Made by a program: the position numbers and the translations under genes. DNA of 64,000 bases from an uncultured Bacilli bacterium. GTDB lineage: Bacteria; Bacillota_I; Bacilli_A; RF39; UBA660. The notes beneath the pieces were generated by a model. The model was not told the DNA's origin. It was given only the letters and a program-made list of their open reading frames with translations, and did not search any database. Of this stretch, positions 52,596 through 61,378 are shown piece after piece. The stretch is from the NCBI GenBank assembly GCA_949425635.1, contig CASPWD010000004.1:123175-187174 (forward strand). Direction: 5' to 3'. Positions within the stretch are counted from its first letter, which is position 1. Each line of letters opens with the position of its first letter.

Positions 52596-53217
52596 TTTAT
52601 TAGCTAATGAAAAAGAACTTTATAAAGAGGGAATTACTTTGATTGGTGGCGTTGATGAAGTAGGTAGAGGACCACTTGTTGGCCCGGTTGTGGCGGCTTG
52701 TGTTATTTTACCCGTTAATTATGAGCTTGCTGGTTTAACTGATAGTAAAAAACTATCTGAAAGAAAAAGAGATCAGTATTATGATATAATTATGAGAGAT
52801 GCTATTAGTGTAGGTGTTGGAATAGTTGATGCTAAAATAATAGATGAAATAAATATCTTAGAAGCTAGCAGATTGGCTATGAAATTAGCTATAGACGATA
52901 TGGATATTAAACCAGAATTCGTTTTAAGTGATGCTATGAAGCTAACTAATATTGATATTCCTTATAAAGATATCATTCATGGAGATGCATTATCTTTAAG
53001 TATTGCAGCTGGTAGTGTTATAGCAAAGGTTACAAGAGATAGAATGATGTATGAATTAGATAAAAAACATCCTGAATATGGGTTTGCTAAACATAAAGGA
53101 TATCCAACTAAAGCTCATTTAGAAAATATAGAAAAGTATGGTGTTTTAGAAAATTATAGATTTTCATATAAGCCAGTTAGTGAAGTAATGGATAAAATGA
53201 AAGCGGTGATAAAATAA
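52558..53217 (+). CDS. rnhB: Ribonuclease HII
   Basis: A 219-residue RNase HII. The catalytic block GGVDEVGRGPLVGPVVAACVIL holds the DE pair; the third acid is in VLSDAM, and HGDALSLSIAAGSVIAKVTRD is the conserved helix. It removes ribonucleotides from DNA. The start at 52558 lies 38 bases inside the previous gene; the ribosome-binding GAGG is rather far (about 16 nt), so translation is probably coupled. Shares a base with the LTA synthase-like gene. Confidence 0.95.
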   Translation: MKERVKKQYEEVDLLANEKELYKEGITLIGGVDEVGRGPLVGPVVAACVILPVNYELAGLTDSKKLSERKRDQYYDIIMRDAISVGVGIVDAKIIDEINILEASRLAMKLAIDDMDIKPEFVLSDAMKLTNIDIPYKDIIHGDALSLSIAAGSVIAKVTRDRMMYELDKKHPEYGFAKHKGYPTKAHLENIEKYGVLENYRFSYKPVSEVMDKMKAVIK

Positions 53218-55328
53218 TGAGAATATTTTATAATAATGTTTTTAAGAATTATTTTTTACTAACTATTGTCTTATTTGCTCAAGAATTAATTTTTAAATGG
53301 GTGACAGCATCGCCTATACTTGATTGGTCTACATTACGAATATTTATTGGACTTAATGCAATTTGTTTAATTGCCAGTGCAATATTTTCTTTTACTGGAA
53401 GAATAGTAGGTAATATTTTATCGTTTGTTTTTGCAAGTGTTTGTGCAATTTATGGTATAGTGCAAGCAGGATTTTTAAATTATTTAGGAGTTTTTATGTC
53501 TTTTGGAACAACTTCTCAAGCAGGAGCTGTAAGAGATTACATAATGGACTATTTAGATTCATTTGAATGGACATTTTGGTTAATTGCATTACCATTAGTG
53601 CTTTTATTAATTTTCTATGTGTTTATAGATCACAGGATTAAGGTATTGGAAAGAAATGATACGATAGATTTTGCAGATAAATTTGATAGTGAAGATAGAA
53701 AGAAAAAGAACGATCAAATCTTTGCTAAAAAAAGAAAAAGTAGAATTATAAATGCTAAGATAAATGCATTTGTTATTGCAGCTGTATTTATTGGAGTTTA
53801 TATATATACATTGAATGTAGGGTTTATGCAAAATGAACTACAATTAAAATCAACAAAAGAATTATTTAATAATCCAGATATGCCTAATATTGCAATGGGT
53901 CAGTTTGGTTTTACGATGTATTCTATAGTAGATGTTAAAGCTGTATTAATGCCATCTAAAAATGTTGAGACTACTGAGTTTGACAATAATTATGAAAAGC
54001 CAGAGCAAACGATAAGTGATTATACAAGATATATAGATGATACAGTATGGGAAGGCGTAATTGCTGAAGAAGGTTCATCAAATAAAAAGAAATTAAATAA
54101 TTACTTTATAAGTCAGAAAATTACTGATAAAAATGAACTTTCAGGTTTTTTCAAAAATAAAAATCTAATAGTTATAATGATGGAATCAACAAATACAATG
54201 TTAATTAATGAAGAGTATTTTCCAAATGTTTATAAATTGTATAGTGAAGGTTGGGCTTGGGATAATGCATATAGTCCAAGAAATTCTTGTTCTACAGGAA
54301 ACAACGAAATGAGTGGAATGGTTAGTTTATATACAATAAATAATACTTGTACAGCTAATAATTATAAAAATAATATTTATCCTCAAGCTATTTTTAATTT
54401 ATTTAATAATGCGGGGTATACAACTAGTAGTTATCACAACTATACAGATCAGTATTATGCAAGAACAACATACCATCCAAATATGGGTAGTGGTCACTTT
54501 TATGGAGTACAAGAACTTGGTATACCATATAGTAACGTTTATAAGGAGTGGCCTAGTGATGTTGAATTAGTACAAAAAGTCTTACAACAAACAGCAGATC
54601 AAGATAAATTTATGGCATGGATTACTTCTGTTTCAGCTCATCAACCTTATACACAAAGTAGCGAATTAGGAGATAAACACCTTGATTTATTTGAAGATAC
54701 TAATTATAATATCTCAACTAAGAGGTATTTATCTAAGTTAAAAGAGTTCGATTTAGCTATTGGTGCTCTATTAGATGGATTAGAAGAGCAAGGCAAATTA
54801 GATGATACAGTTATTGTTATGTATGCTGATCATTATCCTTATGGATTAACTAATAGTAGCTTAAATGCTTATTTTGATTATAATGTAAATGTAAATTATG
54901 AAGTTGATAGAACACCGTTTATAATATATAATTCAAATATTCACCCCGAAAAGCATAAAGAGTATACTTCTTATATGAATATTACACCAACTGTTGCTAA
55001 TTTATTTGATTTAGATTATGATCCTAGGCTTTATGCTGGTAGAGATATTTTATCTCCAGATTATGAAAACAGAGTAATATTTGCTGATGGTTCATGGCAA
55101 GATACGATAGGTTTCTATAATGCTTCAACTGGTAAAATAACCTATAATGAACCTAATACTAAGTATACACCAGAAGAATTAAAAGCAATAAATACGGATG
55201 TAAAGAATAGAATTAGTATGTCTAATTTAGCAATAAAGGAGAATTATTTTAAATATTTAGAAGATGCTAAAAATGAATATAAATTAAAAATAGAAATGCA
55301 AAATGATGAAGTTCCTGTTAGTGAATAA
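53217..55328 (+). CDS. Lipoteichoic acid synthase-like sulfatase family protein
   Basis: A 703-residue protein with about five N-terminal membrane helices (within 1-205) and an extracytoplasmic sulfatase/LtaS domain (about 310-640). Conserved features are IVIMMESTNT (metal glutamate), the nucleophile region SCSTGNNEMSG, SAHQPY and MYADHYPYG (metal D and H). LtaS transfers glycerol phosphate from phosphatidylglycerol to build lipoteichoic acid; relatives modify other envelope polymers. The nucleophile region differs from the usual G.TSD.E, so the exact substrate is uncertain. Confidence 0.8.
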   Translation: MRIFYNNVFKNYFLLTIVLFAQELIFKWVTASPILDWSTLRIFIGLNAICLIASAIFSFTGRIVGNILSFVFASVCAIYGIVQAGFLNYLGVFMSFGTTSQAGAVRDYIMDYLDSFEWTFWLIALPLVLLLIFYVFIDHRIKVLERNDTIDFADKFDSEDRKKKNDQIFAKKRKSRIINAKINAFVIAAVFIGVYIYTLNVGFMQNELQLKSTKELFNNPDMPNIAMGQFGFTMYSIVDVKAVLMPSKNVETTEFDNNYEKPEQTISDYTRYIDDTVWEGVIAEEGSSNKKKLNNYFISQKITDKNELSGFFKNKNLIVIMMESTNTMLINEEYFPNVYKLYSEGWAWDNAYSPRNSCSTGNNEMSGMVSLYTINNTCTANNYKNNIYPQAIFNLFNNAGYTTSSYHNYTDQYYARTTYHPNMGSGHFYGVQELGIPYSNVYKEWPSDVELVQKVLQQTADQDKFMAWITSVSAHQPYTQSSELGDKHLDLFEDTNYNISTKRYLSKLKEFDLAIGALLDGLEEQGKLDDTVIVMYADHYPYGLTNSSLNAYFDYNVNVNYEVDRTPFIIYNSNIHPEKHKEYTSYMNITPTVANLFDLDYDPRLYAGRDILSPDYENRVIFADGSWQDTIGFYNASTGKITYNEPNTKYTPEELKAINTDVKNRISMSNLAIKENYFKYLEDAKNEYKLKIEMQNDEVPVSE

Positions 55329-55362
55329 CAACATGATTAACATATAGGAAGGACTTGATAAT

Positions 55363-57381
55363 ATGAAAAAATTAGTTATAGTGGAATCTCCAAGTAAAAG
55401 TAAAACAATTGAAAAGTATTTAGGCAGTGATTATAAAGTAGTTGCTAGTATGGGACATATTAGGGATTTGGCTACAACTGGTAAATTTGGTTTAGGAGTA
55501 GATGTTGATAATGACTTTGCTCCTTCTTATATTCCAATGAAAGGTAAGAAAAAGGTAATTACTGATTTAAAAAAATTAAGTAAAGATGTTGACCAAGTTT
55601 ATTTAGCAACCGACCCCGACCGTGAAGGAGAAGCTATTTCGTGGCATTTAAAAGAAGCATTAGGATTAACTAAGGATTATGAACGTGTTACATTTAATGA
55701 AATTACAAAAGATGTAATTGTTGATGCATTTAATAATCCTCGTGATATAGATGTTTCTTTGGTTAAGAGTCAAGAAACAAGAAGAATACTAGATCGTATA
55801 ATTGGTTTTAGATTGTCTAAATTAATGCAGTCTAAAACTGGTGGTAAGAGTGCTGGTAGAGTACAAAGTGTAGCTTTAAAACTAATTGTTGATAGAGAAA
55901 GAGAAATAGAAGCTTTTATACCAGAAGAATATTGGTCAATAACAGCGAAGTTTACAGAAATGGATGCTGACTTAGAAAAATATAAAGGTAAAAAAGTTGA
56001 ATTAAAAAATGAAAGTGAAGCTGATCATGTAATAGAGTCATTAGGACCTGATTATCATATCAGTAACATTGAATGTAAAGAAAAAAATAAGAAAGGTGTT
56101 ATGCCTTTTAAGACTAGTACTTTACAACAAACAGCAGTTAATAAATTAAATTTTGCTAGTAGTAAGACAATGCGTATAGCACAAAAGCTATATGAGGGTA
56201 TTGATATTGGTGATGGCCCTGTTGGTCTTATTACATATATGCGTACAGATAGTGAGAGATTATCACCAGTATTTATTAATGAAACATTTAAGTATATTAA
56301 AGAAACTTATGGGGACAAGTATGTAGGTGCTGTTAAGAAACCTAAGAAAAACGAAAATTCTCAAGATGCTCACGAAGGTATTCGTGTAACTAGCCCTTAT
56401 AGAACCCCTGAATCATTAAAGAAATATTTAAGTGCTGATGAGTATAAGTTATATAGTTTAATTTATGCAAGAAGTTTAGCTTGTTTGATGGCAGATGCTA
56501 AAGTTAAGGCAACTGCAATTACATTATTAAACAATGATTATGAATTTAAAGTAACAGGTAGTGTTTTAATTTTTGATGGTTACTTAAAAGTTTATGGAAA
56601 TTATGAAACATCTGAAGATGTTATTTTACCTGATTTAACTGGAGTTACTGTATTGAATGCTAATGAAGTTATTAAAGAACAACACTTTACAAAGCCAGCT
56701 CCAAGATATACAGAAAGTTCTTTAATTAAAGAATTAGAAAAGTTAGGAATAGGTAGACCTTCTACATATGCTACAATTATGGAAACTATTAAAGCTCGTG
56801 ATTATGTAGTAATAGAAGATAAGAAGTTTGTTCCTACTAAAATTGGTATTGAAACTACTGATAAATTACAAGAAGGATTTAGTGATATTATAAATGTAGA
56901 ATATACTGCTAATATGGAGAATGATTTAGATGAAATAGCTGAGGATAAGCTTAATAATGTTGAAGTACTTAGAGAGTTTTATGATAAATTTGAACCTTTA
57001 GTAGAAGATGCATTTAAGAATATGGAAAAGAAGGAAGCTGAACAGACAGGAGAAAATTGTCCAGAGTGTGGAAGTCCTTTAGTAATTAGAACTGGACGTT
57101 ATGGAGAATTTGTGGCTTGTTCAAACTATCCTGAATGTAAATATATTAAGAAGGAAGAAGTCCAAGTTAAAGAGATTTGTAATTGTCCTAATTGTGAAGG
57201 AAAGATAATTGAAAAGAAAAGTAGAAAAGGTAAAGTTTTCTATGGATGTAATAATTATCCAAAATGTAAAACAGCTTATTGGTATGAACCAATAGATAGA
57301 AAATGTCCAGAATGTGGAGAAATGTTGGTTCAAAAAGCTAAAAAGGTTGTATGTAGTAGTTGTAATTTTGAAGAAGAGTAA
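55363..57381 (+). CDS. topA: DNA topoisomerase I
   Basis: A 672-residue type IA topoisomerase: toprim domain (IVESPSKSKTIEKYLG ... ATDPDREGEAISWHL), active-site tyrosine in GLITYMRTDSERLS, and three C-terminal zinc ribbons (CPECGSP...CSNYPEC, CPNCEGK...CNNYPKC, CPECGEM...CSSC). It relaxes negative supercoils. Complete and of normal length. GGAAGG lies upstream of the ATG; the order rnhB ... topA is that of Bacilli. Confidence 0.97.
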   Translation: MKKLVIVESPSKSKTIEKYLGSDYKVVASMGHIRDLATTGKFGLGVDVDNDFAPSYIPMKGKKKVITDLKKLSKDVDQVYLATDPDREGEAISWHLKEALGLTKDYERVTFNEITKDVIVDAFNNPRDIDVSLVKSQETRRILDRIIGFRLSKLMQSKTGGKSAGRVQSVALKLIVDREREIEAFIPEEYWSITAKFTEMDADLEKYKGKKVELKNESEADHVIESLGPDYHISNIECKEKNKKGVMPFKTSTLQQTAVNKLNFASSKTMRIAQKLYEGIDIGDGPVGLITYMRTDSERLSPVFINETFKYIKETYGDKYVGAVKKPKKNENSQDAHEGIRVTSPYRTPESLKKYLSADEYKLYSLIYARSLACLMADAKVKATAITLLNNDYEFKVTGSVLIFDGYLKVYGNYETSEDVILPDLTGVTVLNANEVIKEQHFTKPAPRYTESSLIKELEKLGIGRPSTYATIMETIKARDYVVIEDKKFVPTKIGIETTDKLQEGFSDIINVEYTANMENDLDEIAEDKLNNVEVLREFYDKFEPLVEDAFKNMEKKEAEQTGENCPECGSPLVIRTGRYGEFVACSNYPECKYIKKEEVQVKEICNCPNCEGKIIEKKSRKGKVFYGCNNYPKCKTAYWYEPIDRKCPECGEMLVQKAKKVVCSSCNFEEE

Positions 57382-57395
57382 AATCTTCTTTTTTC
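57371..57395 (+). terminator. topA terminator
   Basis: AAGAAG/CTTCTT stem over the stop codon, then a T run. Confidence 0.6.
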
Positions 57396-57400
57396 ATAAG

Positions 57401-57428
57401 AAAAAGTGATCATTTTTGATCACTTTTT
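57401..57428. terminator. Bidirectional terminator downstream of topA
   Basis: Perfect AAAAAGTGATCA/TGATCACTTTTT stem with a TTTT loop, overlapping the end of the minus-strand gene. Confidence 0.85.
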
Positions 57429-58156
57429 ATGGCTTGATTTATTTTTCTTAGAGTAGGAGCATGTTCTATTTTTTCTAGAGTATTAAAGAAAGCCATGAAT
57501 TCTTCTTCTGTAATAATATGAAATCCATTTATGTAACAACTTCTGCTAGAATGAACTGTGTCATATGGTGGAACATCTAAATCTTCTGTTTTACTATAAG
57601 TAATTCCTGGTTGATGAAATGAGTCATAATCTCCTGAAGCAATTTTTCTTTCAACCGCTTCACGTTTTTCATTAATAAAAGTTTCTGTTAGTACTGTATA
57701 TCCTAAAAATTTAGTTAAATCAGAATCTGTGGAAGATTTGAATTCTCTTTTGTAACATAGTTCATTTTTTTTATATACTTCTGTTGTGGTTAATCTTTGT
57801 GTACTACTTGGTTTATTACTAGAAGCCCATACATAATTTGTTGCTTCTTGATAATCGATGACGATTTGTTCTCCGTCAAAAGTAATAACTTTTTTCTCTT
57901 GATGATGACCATTCCAGCATGTGTAATCAGTCATGATTGCTAAATCAGTAATATGTAGTGTAAAAGTGTCTCCATTTTGTTTATTAATGATAGTTATTCC
58001 ATTATTGCTGATAGATTCAATATGACCAGTTTGCTCTCCATAATATAATTTGTTTATAATATAGTCTAAGGCTTCTTTGTTTAGTAGTCTTTCTTTTAGA
58101 ATGGCGGTTAAATCTTTTATTGCATTTAAATTATCTTTTTTCTTTTTGAATAACAT
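57410..58156 (-). CDS. Uncharacterised cytoplasmic protein
   Basis: A 248-residue soluble protein beginning MLFKKKKDN. A helical N-terminal part (about 1-40) is followed by beta-rich sequence with many aromatic and polar residues (GHIESISNNGITIINKQNGD, FTLHITDLAIMTDYTCWNGH). Near the C-terminus ITEEEFMAFFNTLEKI looks helical. No family recognised, no catalytic motif obvious. TAGGAGGAAT gives a strong ribosome-binding site. Monocistronic, convergent with topA. Confidence 0.5.
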   Translation of the reverse strand: MLFKKKKDNLNAIKDLTAILKERLLNKEALDYIINKLYYGEQTGHIESISNNGITIINKQNGDTFTLHITDLAIMTDYTCWNGHHQEKKVITFDGEQIVIDYQEATNYVWASSNKPSSTQRLTTTEVYKKNELCYKREFKSSTDSDLTKFLGYTVLTETFINEKREAVERKIASGDYDSFHQPGITYSKTEDLDVPPYDTVHSSRSCYINGFHIITEEEFMAFFNTLEKIEHAPTLRKINQAIKSDQK

Positions 58157-58253
58157 TAATATTCCTCCTAAGTGTTTTATTATAATAGCATAAAAGATTA
58201 AAAATAAAAAGAATTTATAATTGTAAGATCAATTGATTTATTAAATGTGGTAT

Positions 58254-58282
58254 TGACCATAGGTCATAAAAGAATTATACTA
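58254..58282 (+). promoter_or_regulatory. Promoter of lipoprotein gene
   Basis: TTGACC, 17-nt spacer, TATACT, 24 nt upstream of the ATG. Confidence 0.75.
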
Positions 58283-58306
58283 TACGTATAGAAAAGAGGA
58301 GTTTAT

Positions 58307-58786
58307 ATGAAAAAGAAAATATTAGGATTTTTAGTTTGTGCTTTTATGATTTTAAGCCTTACTGGATGCGGAAAAGAAGAGGAGAAGACATTAACTTGTA
58401 AGCAAAATATTACTCAATCTGGTATGAGTATTGATATGTCTAGTATTGGTGTTTTTGAAGGAAGTAATTTAAAAGAATACAGATTAGAATATGTATACGA
58501 TTATACTGAACTTTTTAAACAAACTGGTGTTGAAGTTACTGATGAAGTAGCAGAACAAATGAAAGAATCTGTAAAAACACAATTGGAAACACAATTAAAA
58601 AGTCAAAAAGGTTTAACTTTAGGAGATATTAAAAATGATGGTAATGTATTTTCTGTAACTATTACTTCTGATTATGAAACTTTAAAGAAAGAATATCCAA
58701 ATGGATTTAAAAAAGATGGAGAATTTACTTACGAAGGATTCAAGAATGAAAATACTAAAAATGGTTTAACTTGTGAAGAAAGCTAA
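58307..58786 (+). CDS. Secreted lipoprotein (YehR/DUF1307-like)
   Basis: A 159-residue lipoprotein: signal peptide with lipobox LTGC (Cys at residue 21), then a KEEEK linker and an alpha/beta domain of about 130 residues with a helix TDEVAEQMKESVKTQLETQL. Size and pattern resemble the YehR-type lipoproteins of unknown function common in Bacillota. AGAGGAG ribosome-binding site; own promoter and terminator. Anchored on the outer face of the membrane. Confidence 0.75.
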   Translation: MKKKILGFLVCAFMILSLTGCGKEEEKTLTCKQNITQSGMSIDMSSIGVFEGSNLKEYRLEYVYDYTELFKQTGVEVTDEVAEQMKESVKTQLETQLKSQKGLTLGDIKNDGNVFSVTITSDYETLKKEYPNGFKKDGEFTYEGFKNENTKNGLTCEES

Positions 58787-58787
58787 G

Positions 58788-58812
58788 AAGATATAGAAAT
58801 ATATCTTTTTTT
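58788..58812 (+). terminator. Lipoprotein gene terminator
   Basis: AAGATATA/TATATCTT stem, GAAA loop, T run. Confidence 0.8.
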
Positions 58813-58834
58813 AATTTCTATAAAAGTGTGTATC

Positions 58835-58863
58835 TTGACAATGTAAAATTCCTATATTAAAAT
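58835..58863 (+). promoter_or_regulatory. Promoter of VWA adhesin gene cluster
   Basis: TTGACA (perfect -35), 17-nt spacer, TAAAAT, 42 nt upstream of the ATG. Confidence 0.75.
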
Positions 58864-58905
58864 TTTATATAGAAAATTATATAAGGTAGGTAGTGTAGTT
58901 TTATT

Positions 58906-61344
58906 ATGAAAATGAATATGAATAATAATTTTTTTCGCATGGTATTAAATAAAAAATGGAAGAAAGTGTTTTTGGTATTTGTTTTATTAATACTGTGTGT
59001 AGTGATTACTTATACGTTTAGTGTAAATGTAGTGTATGACCATGAAATTCCAAGTGTTGAAATAACTTCAAACGATTGGAGTGAAAATGAGAGTGAACGT
59101 GCAGGTGGCAGTTGGCATATTGATAAAAGTGCTGAGTGGACCGGATATAATGAAGCACAAATAAAGTTTAAATTAGATACAACACCTAAATATACTACTG
59201 ATGAAATAAGAAACTTTGATGTTATTTTAACGCTAGATGTTTCAACTAGTATGGAAGGCGAAAAGATAGAAAAACTAAAATCAAGTGCTAATAAATATAT
59301 AGATTATATTTTGAAAGATAGTAATAATCGTGTTGCTATCGTAGAATATCATACAAATGGTAGTGTTTTATCGAATTTTAGTAACAATAAATCATCCTTA
59401 CATAATGTAGTAAATAATCTCAGTTTGAAATGTTCTGATACTGCAGGATGGTGTACGAATTATTATGCTGGTCTGGTTAAAACTGGTGAAATATTAAATA
59501 ATTATATTCCTAATAATAACAGACAATTATTAGTATTATTTTTAACAGATGGTCAAGCAAACAGAGATAATTCTCTTTTGAAGGGGGAGTCTGAGACTTT
59601 AAAAGAGAAGTTTCCTAAGATGCTAATTGCTGGTATTCAGTATGAAATGGGAAGTGAAATTAATTATTGGTTAAAACAAATTAGTGACATTCAGTTAGAT
59701 GCTTATGTTGATGATATTTATGATAAATTTTTTGAAGCTACTTTGATATCGCAAAAAGAATATTTGGAAAAATATGATAAGTTTGAAATAATTGACTATA
59801 TGACTAAAGATTTCTATGTCAATTCAGTTGATGATATAAAAGTTTCAAAGGGAAAAGTAAAACTTAGCGAAGAAAATGGCTTTCAGAAAATAGTTTGGAC
59901 TATTAGTGATGTTGATATTGATTCAGATTTTTTTTCTGGTAGTAGTGCTCAAATGGTAATAAATGCGACTTACGTTGGTCAAACTAAAACACTCGGCTTC
60001 TATCCAACTAATGAAAAAGAAGTTATTAAGAATAAATTGGAAAATGATTTGAAAGAAGAAATAGATGAAAGTCCTAAAACACCAGTATTGCAGAATCTTT
60101 ATTCAGTTAATTATGATCCTAATTTACCTTCAGATTGTAATAATTCGTATTTGATAGAGACAAAATTACATCCCGTATATCAAACTGTCTCAAAGTCTAA
60201 CGGAGATTTAATTTGCGATGGGTATATTTTTAAAGGATGGGAATATGATGAGTCTACAGATGATTTTGAAAAGATAAGCGATGATAAGTTTATAATGCCA
60301 AAACATGATGTTGTAATAAAAGCTGTATGGGGAACTTTAAATATAACAAAAAAAATGGAAGGAACTGTATTTATAAAGAGAGATCTCTTGTATGATATAG
60401 TAAAAAAAGGAGCTGCTTCTGATAAAAATATAAATTTTAATTTGTATTCATCTGACACTAATGGTAAAGGTAATTATTTGTATGAAAGTACACAGTATGA
60501 CAATTATCCAATATATTATTATCGAGGGGAAGTAACTAATAATAATATAATATTTGCGAATTTTTGTTGGAAGATTGTACGAACAACTGAAACAGGTGGG
60601 ACAAAGTTAATTTATAATGGAAAAGCAAGCAGTAAAAATACATGTAATAATTCAGTTTATAGTACATATATAACTACAACTTCATTTAATTCATCAGATA
60701 GTGAAGAAAAAAAATATGGGTATATGTATGATTCTACAACGTCTTCTAATATAAAATTGGTATTAGAACAATGGTATAAAAGTAATATTCAAGATAAAGG
60801 TTATAGTCAATATTTAGAAGATACTATATGGTGCGTTGATAGAAATGGCTCTAAAAGTGTTGTTAAACCACCAGTAACTACTCCTTATATATATACAGGA
60901 TTTGGTATTAGAAGTAAATTAAATGGTGAAAAACCATCGATAACGTGTTCATTAAAGGCTGATAGTTATACAACAAAGACTGGAAATAATTCTAAAGGCA
61001 ATAAGTTATTAACATATCCAATAGCATTATTAACTGGTGATGAGGCACAATTGGCAGGATTTGCTTGGATTGAAAATAATAAGGTTGGAACATCTTTTAC
61101 ATATAATACAAAATCATATCTTTATACTGGTGCAGATTATTGGTTATTATCACCATTTCAATTTATTAGCAACTCGTTTGTATCGACTGTTTCTTCGAAG
61201 GGGTCTTTAAATGCTGCTATTGCTTCTACTAAGTATGGTGTAAGACCATCAATTTCTTTATCTGCTAGTACAAGAATATATTCTTCTGGAAATACGGGAG
61301 AATTAGGTAGTACCTCAAATCCATATATTGTTTACGAAGAATAA
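58906..61344 (+). CDS. Surface protein with VWA domain and DUF6273-like C-terminus
   Basis: An 812-residue protein with an N-terminal membrane helix (about 20-42); a von Willebrand A domain (about 100-290) whose MIDAS motif is DVSTSMEG, with LFLTDGQANRD as a later metal-site segment; an InlB-like repeat (about 400-475, CDGYIFKGWEYDES); and a C-terminal domain (about 540-812). That last domain has ANFCWKIVRTTETGGTKLIY, YPIALLTGDEAQLAGFAW, DYWLLSPF and YGVRPSISLSA, the DUF6273-type pattern. No C-terminal anchor, so it is held by the N-terminal helix. Pilus-tip adhesins often carry VWA domains, but no pilin partner sits in this operon. The ribosome-binding site (AAGGTAGG) is rather distant. Confidence 0.7.
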   Translation: MKMNMNNNFFRMVLNKKWKKVFLVFVLLILCVVITYTFSVNVVYDHEIPSVEITSNDWSENESERAGGSWHIDKSAEWTGYNEAQIKFKLDTTPKYTTDEIRNFDVILTLDVSTSMEGEKIEKLKSSANKYIDYILKDSNNRVAIVEYHTNGSVLSNFSNNKSSLHNVVNNLSLKCSDTAGWCTNYYAGLVKTGEILNNYIPNNNRQLLVLFLTDGQANRDNSLLKGESETLKEKFPKMLIAGIQYEMGSEINYWLKQISDIQLDAYVDDIYDKFFEATLISQKEYLEKYDKFEIIDYMTKDFYVNSVDDIKVSKGKVKLSEENGFQKIVWTISDVDIDSDFFSGSSAQMVINATYVGQTKTLGFYPTNEKEVIKNKLENDLKEEIDESPKTPVLQNLYSVNYDPNLPSDCNNSYLIETKLHPVYQTVSKSNGDLICDGYIFKGWEYDESTDDFEKISDDKFIMPKHDVVIKAVWGTLNITKKMEGTVFIKRDLLYDIVKKGAASDKNINFNLYSSDTNGKGNYLYESTQYDNYPIYYYRGEVTNNNIIFANFCWKIVRTTETGGTKLIYNGKASSKNTCNNSVYSTYITTTSFNSSDSEEKKYGYMYDSTTSSNIKLVLEQWYKSNIQDKGYSQYLEDTIWCVDRNGSKSVVKPPVTTPYIYTGFGIRSKLNGEKPSITCSLKADSYTTKTGNNSKGNKLLTYPIALLTGDEAQLAGFAWIENNKVGTSFTYNTKSYLYTGADYWLLSPFQFISNSFVSTVSSKGSLNAAIASTKYGVRPSISLSASTRIYSSGNTGELGSTSNPYIVYEE

Positions 61345-61378
61345 GAAAACGGATAAATTAAAATAGAGGTGAAATATA

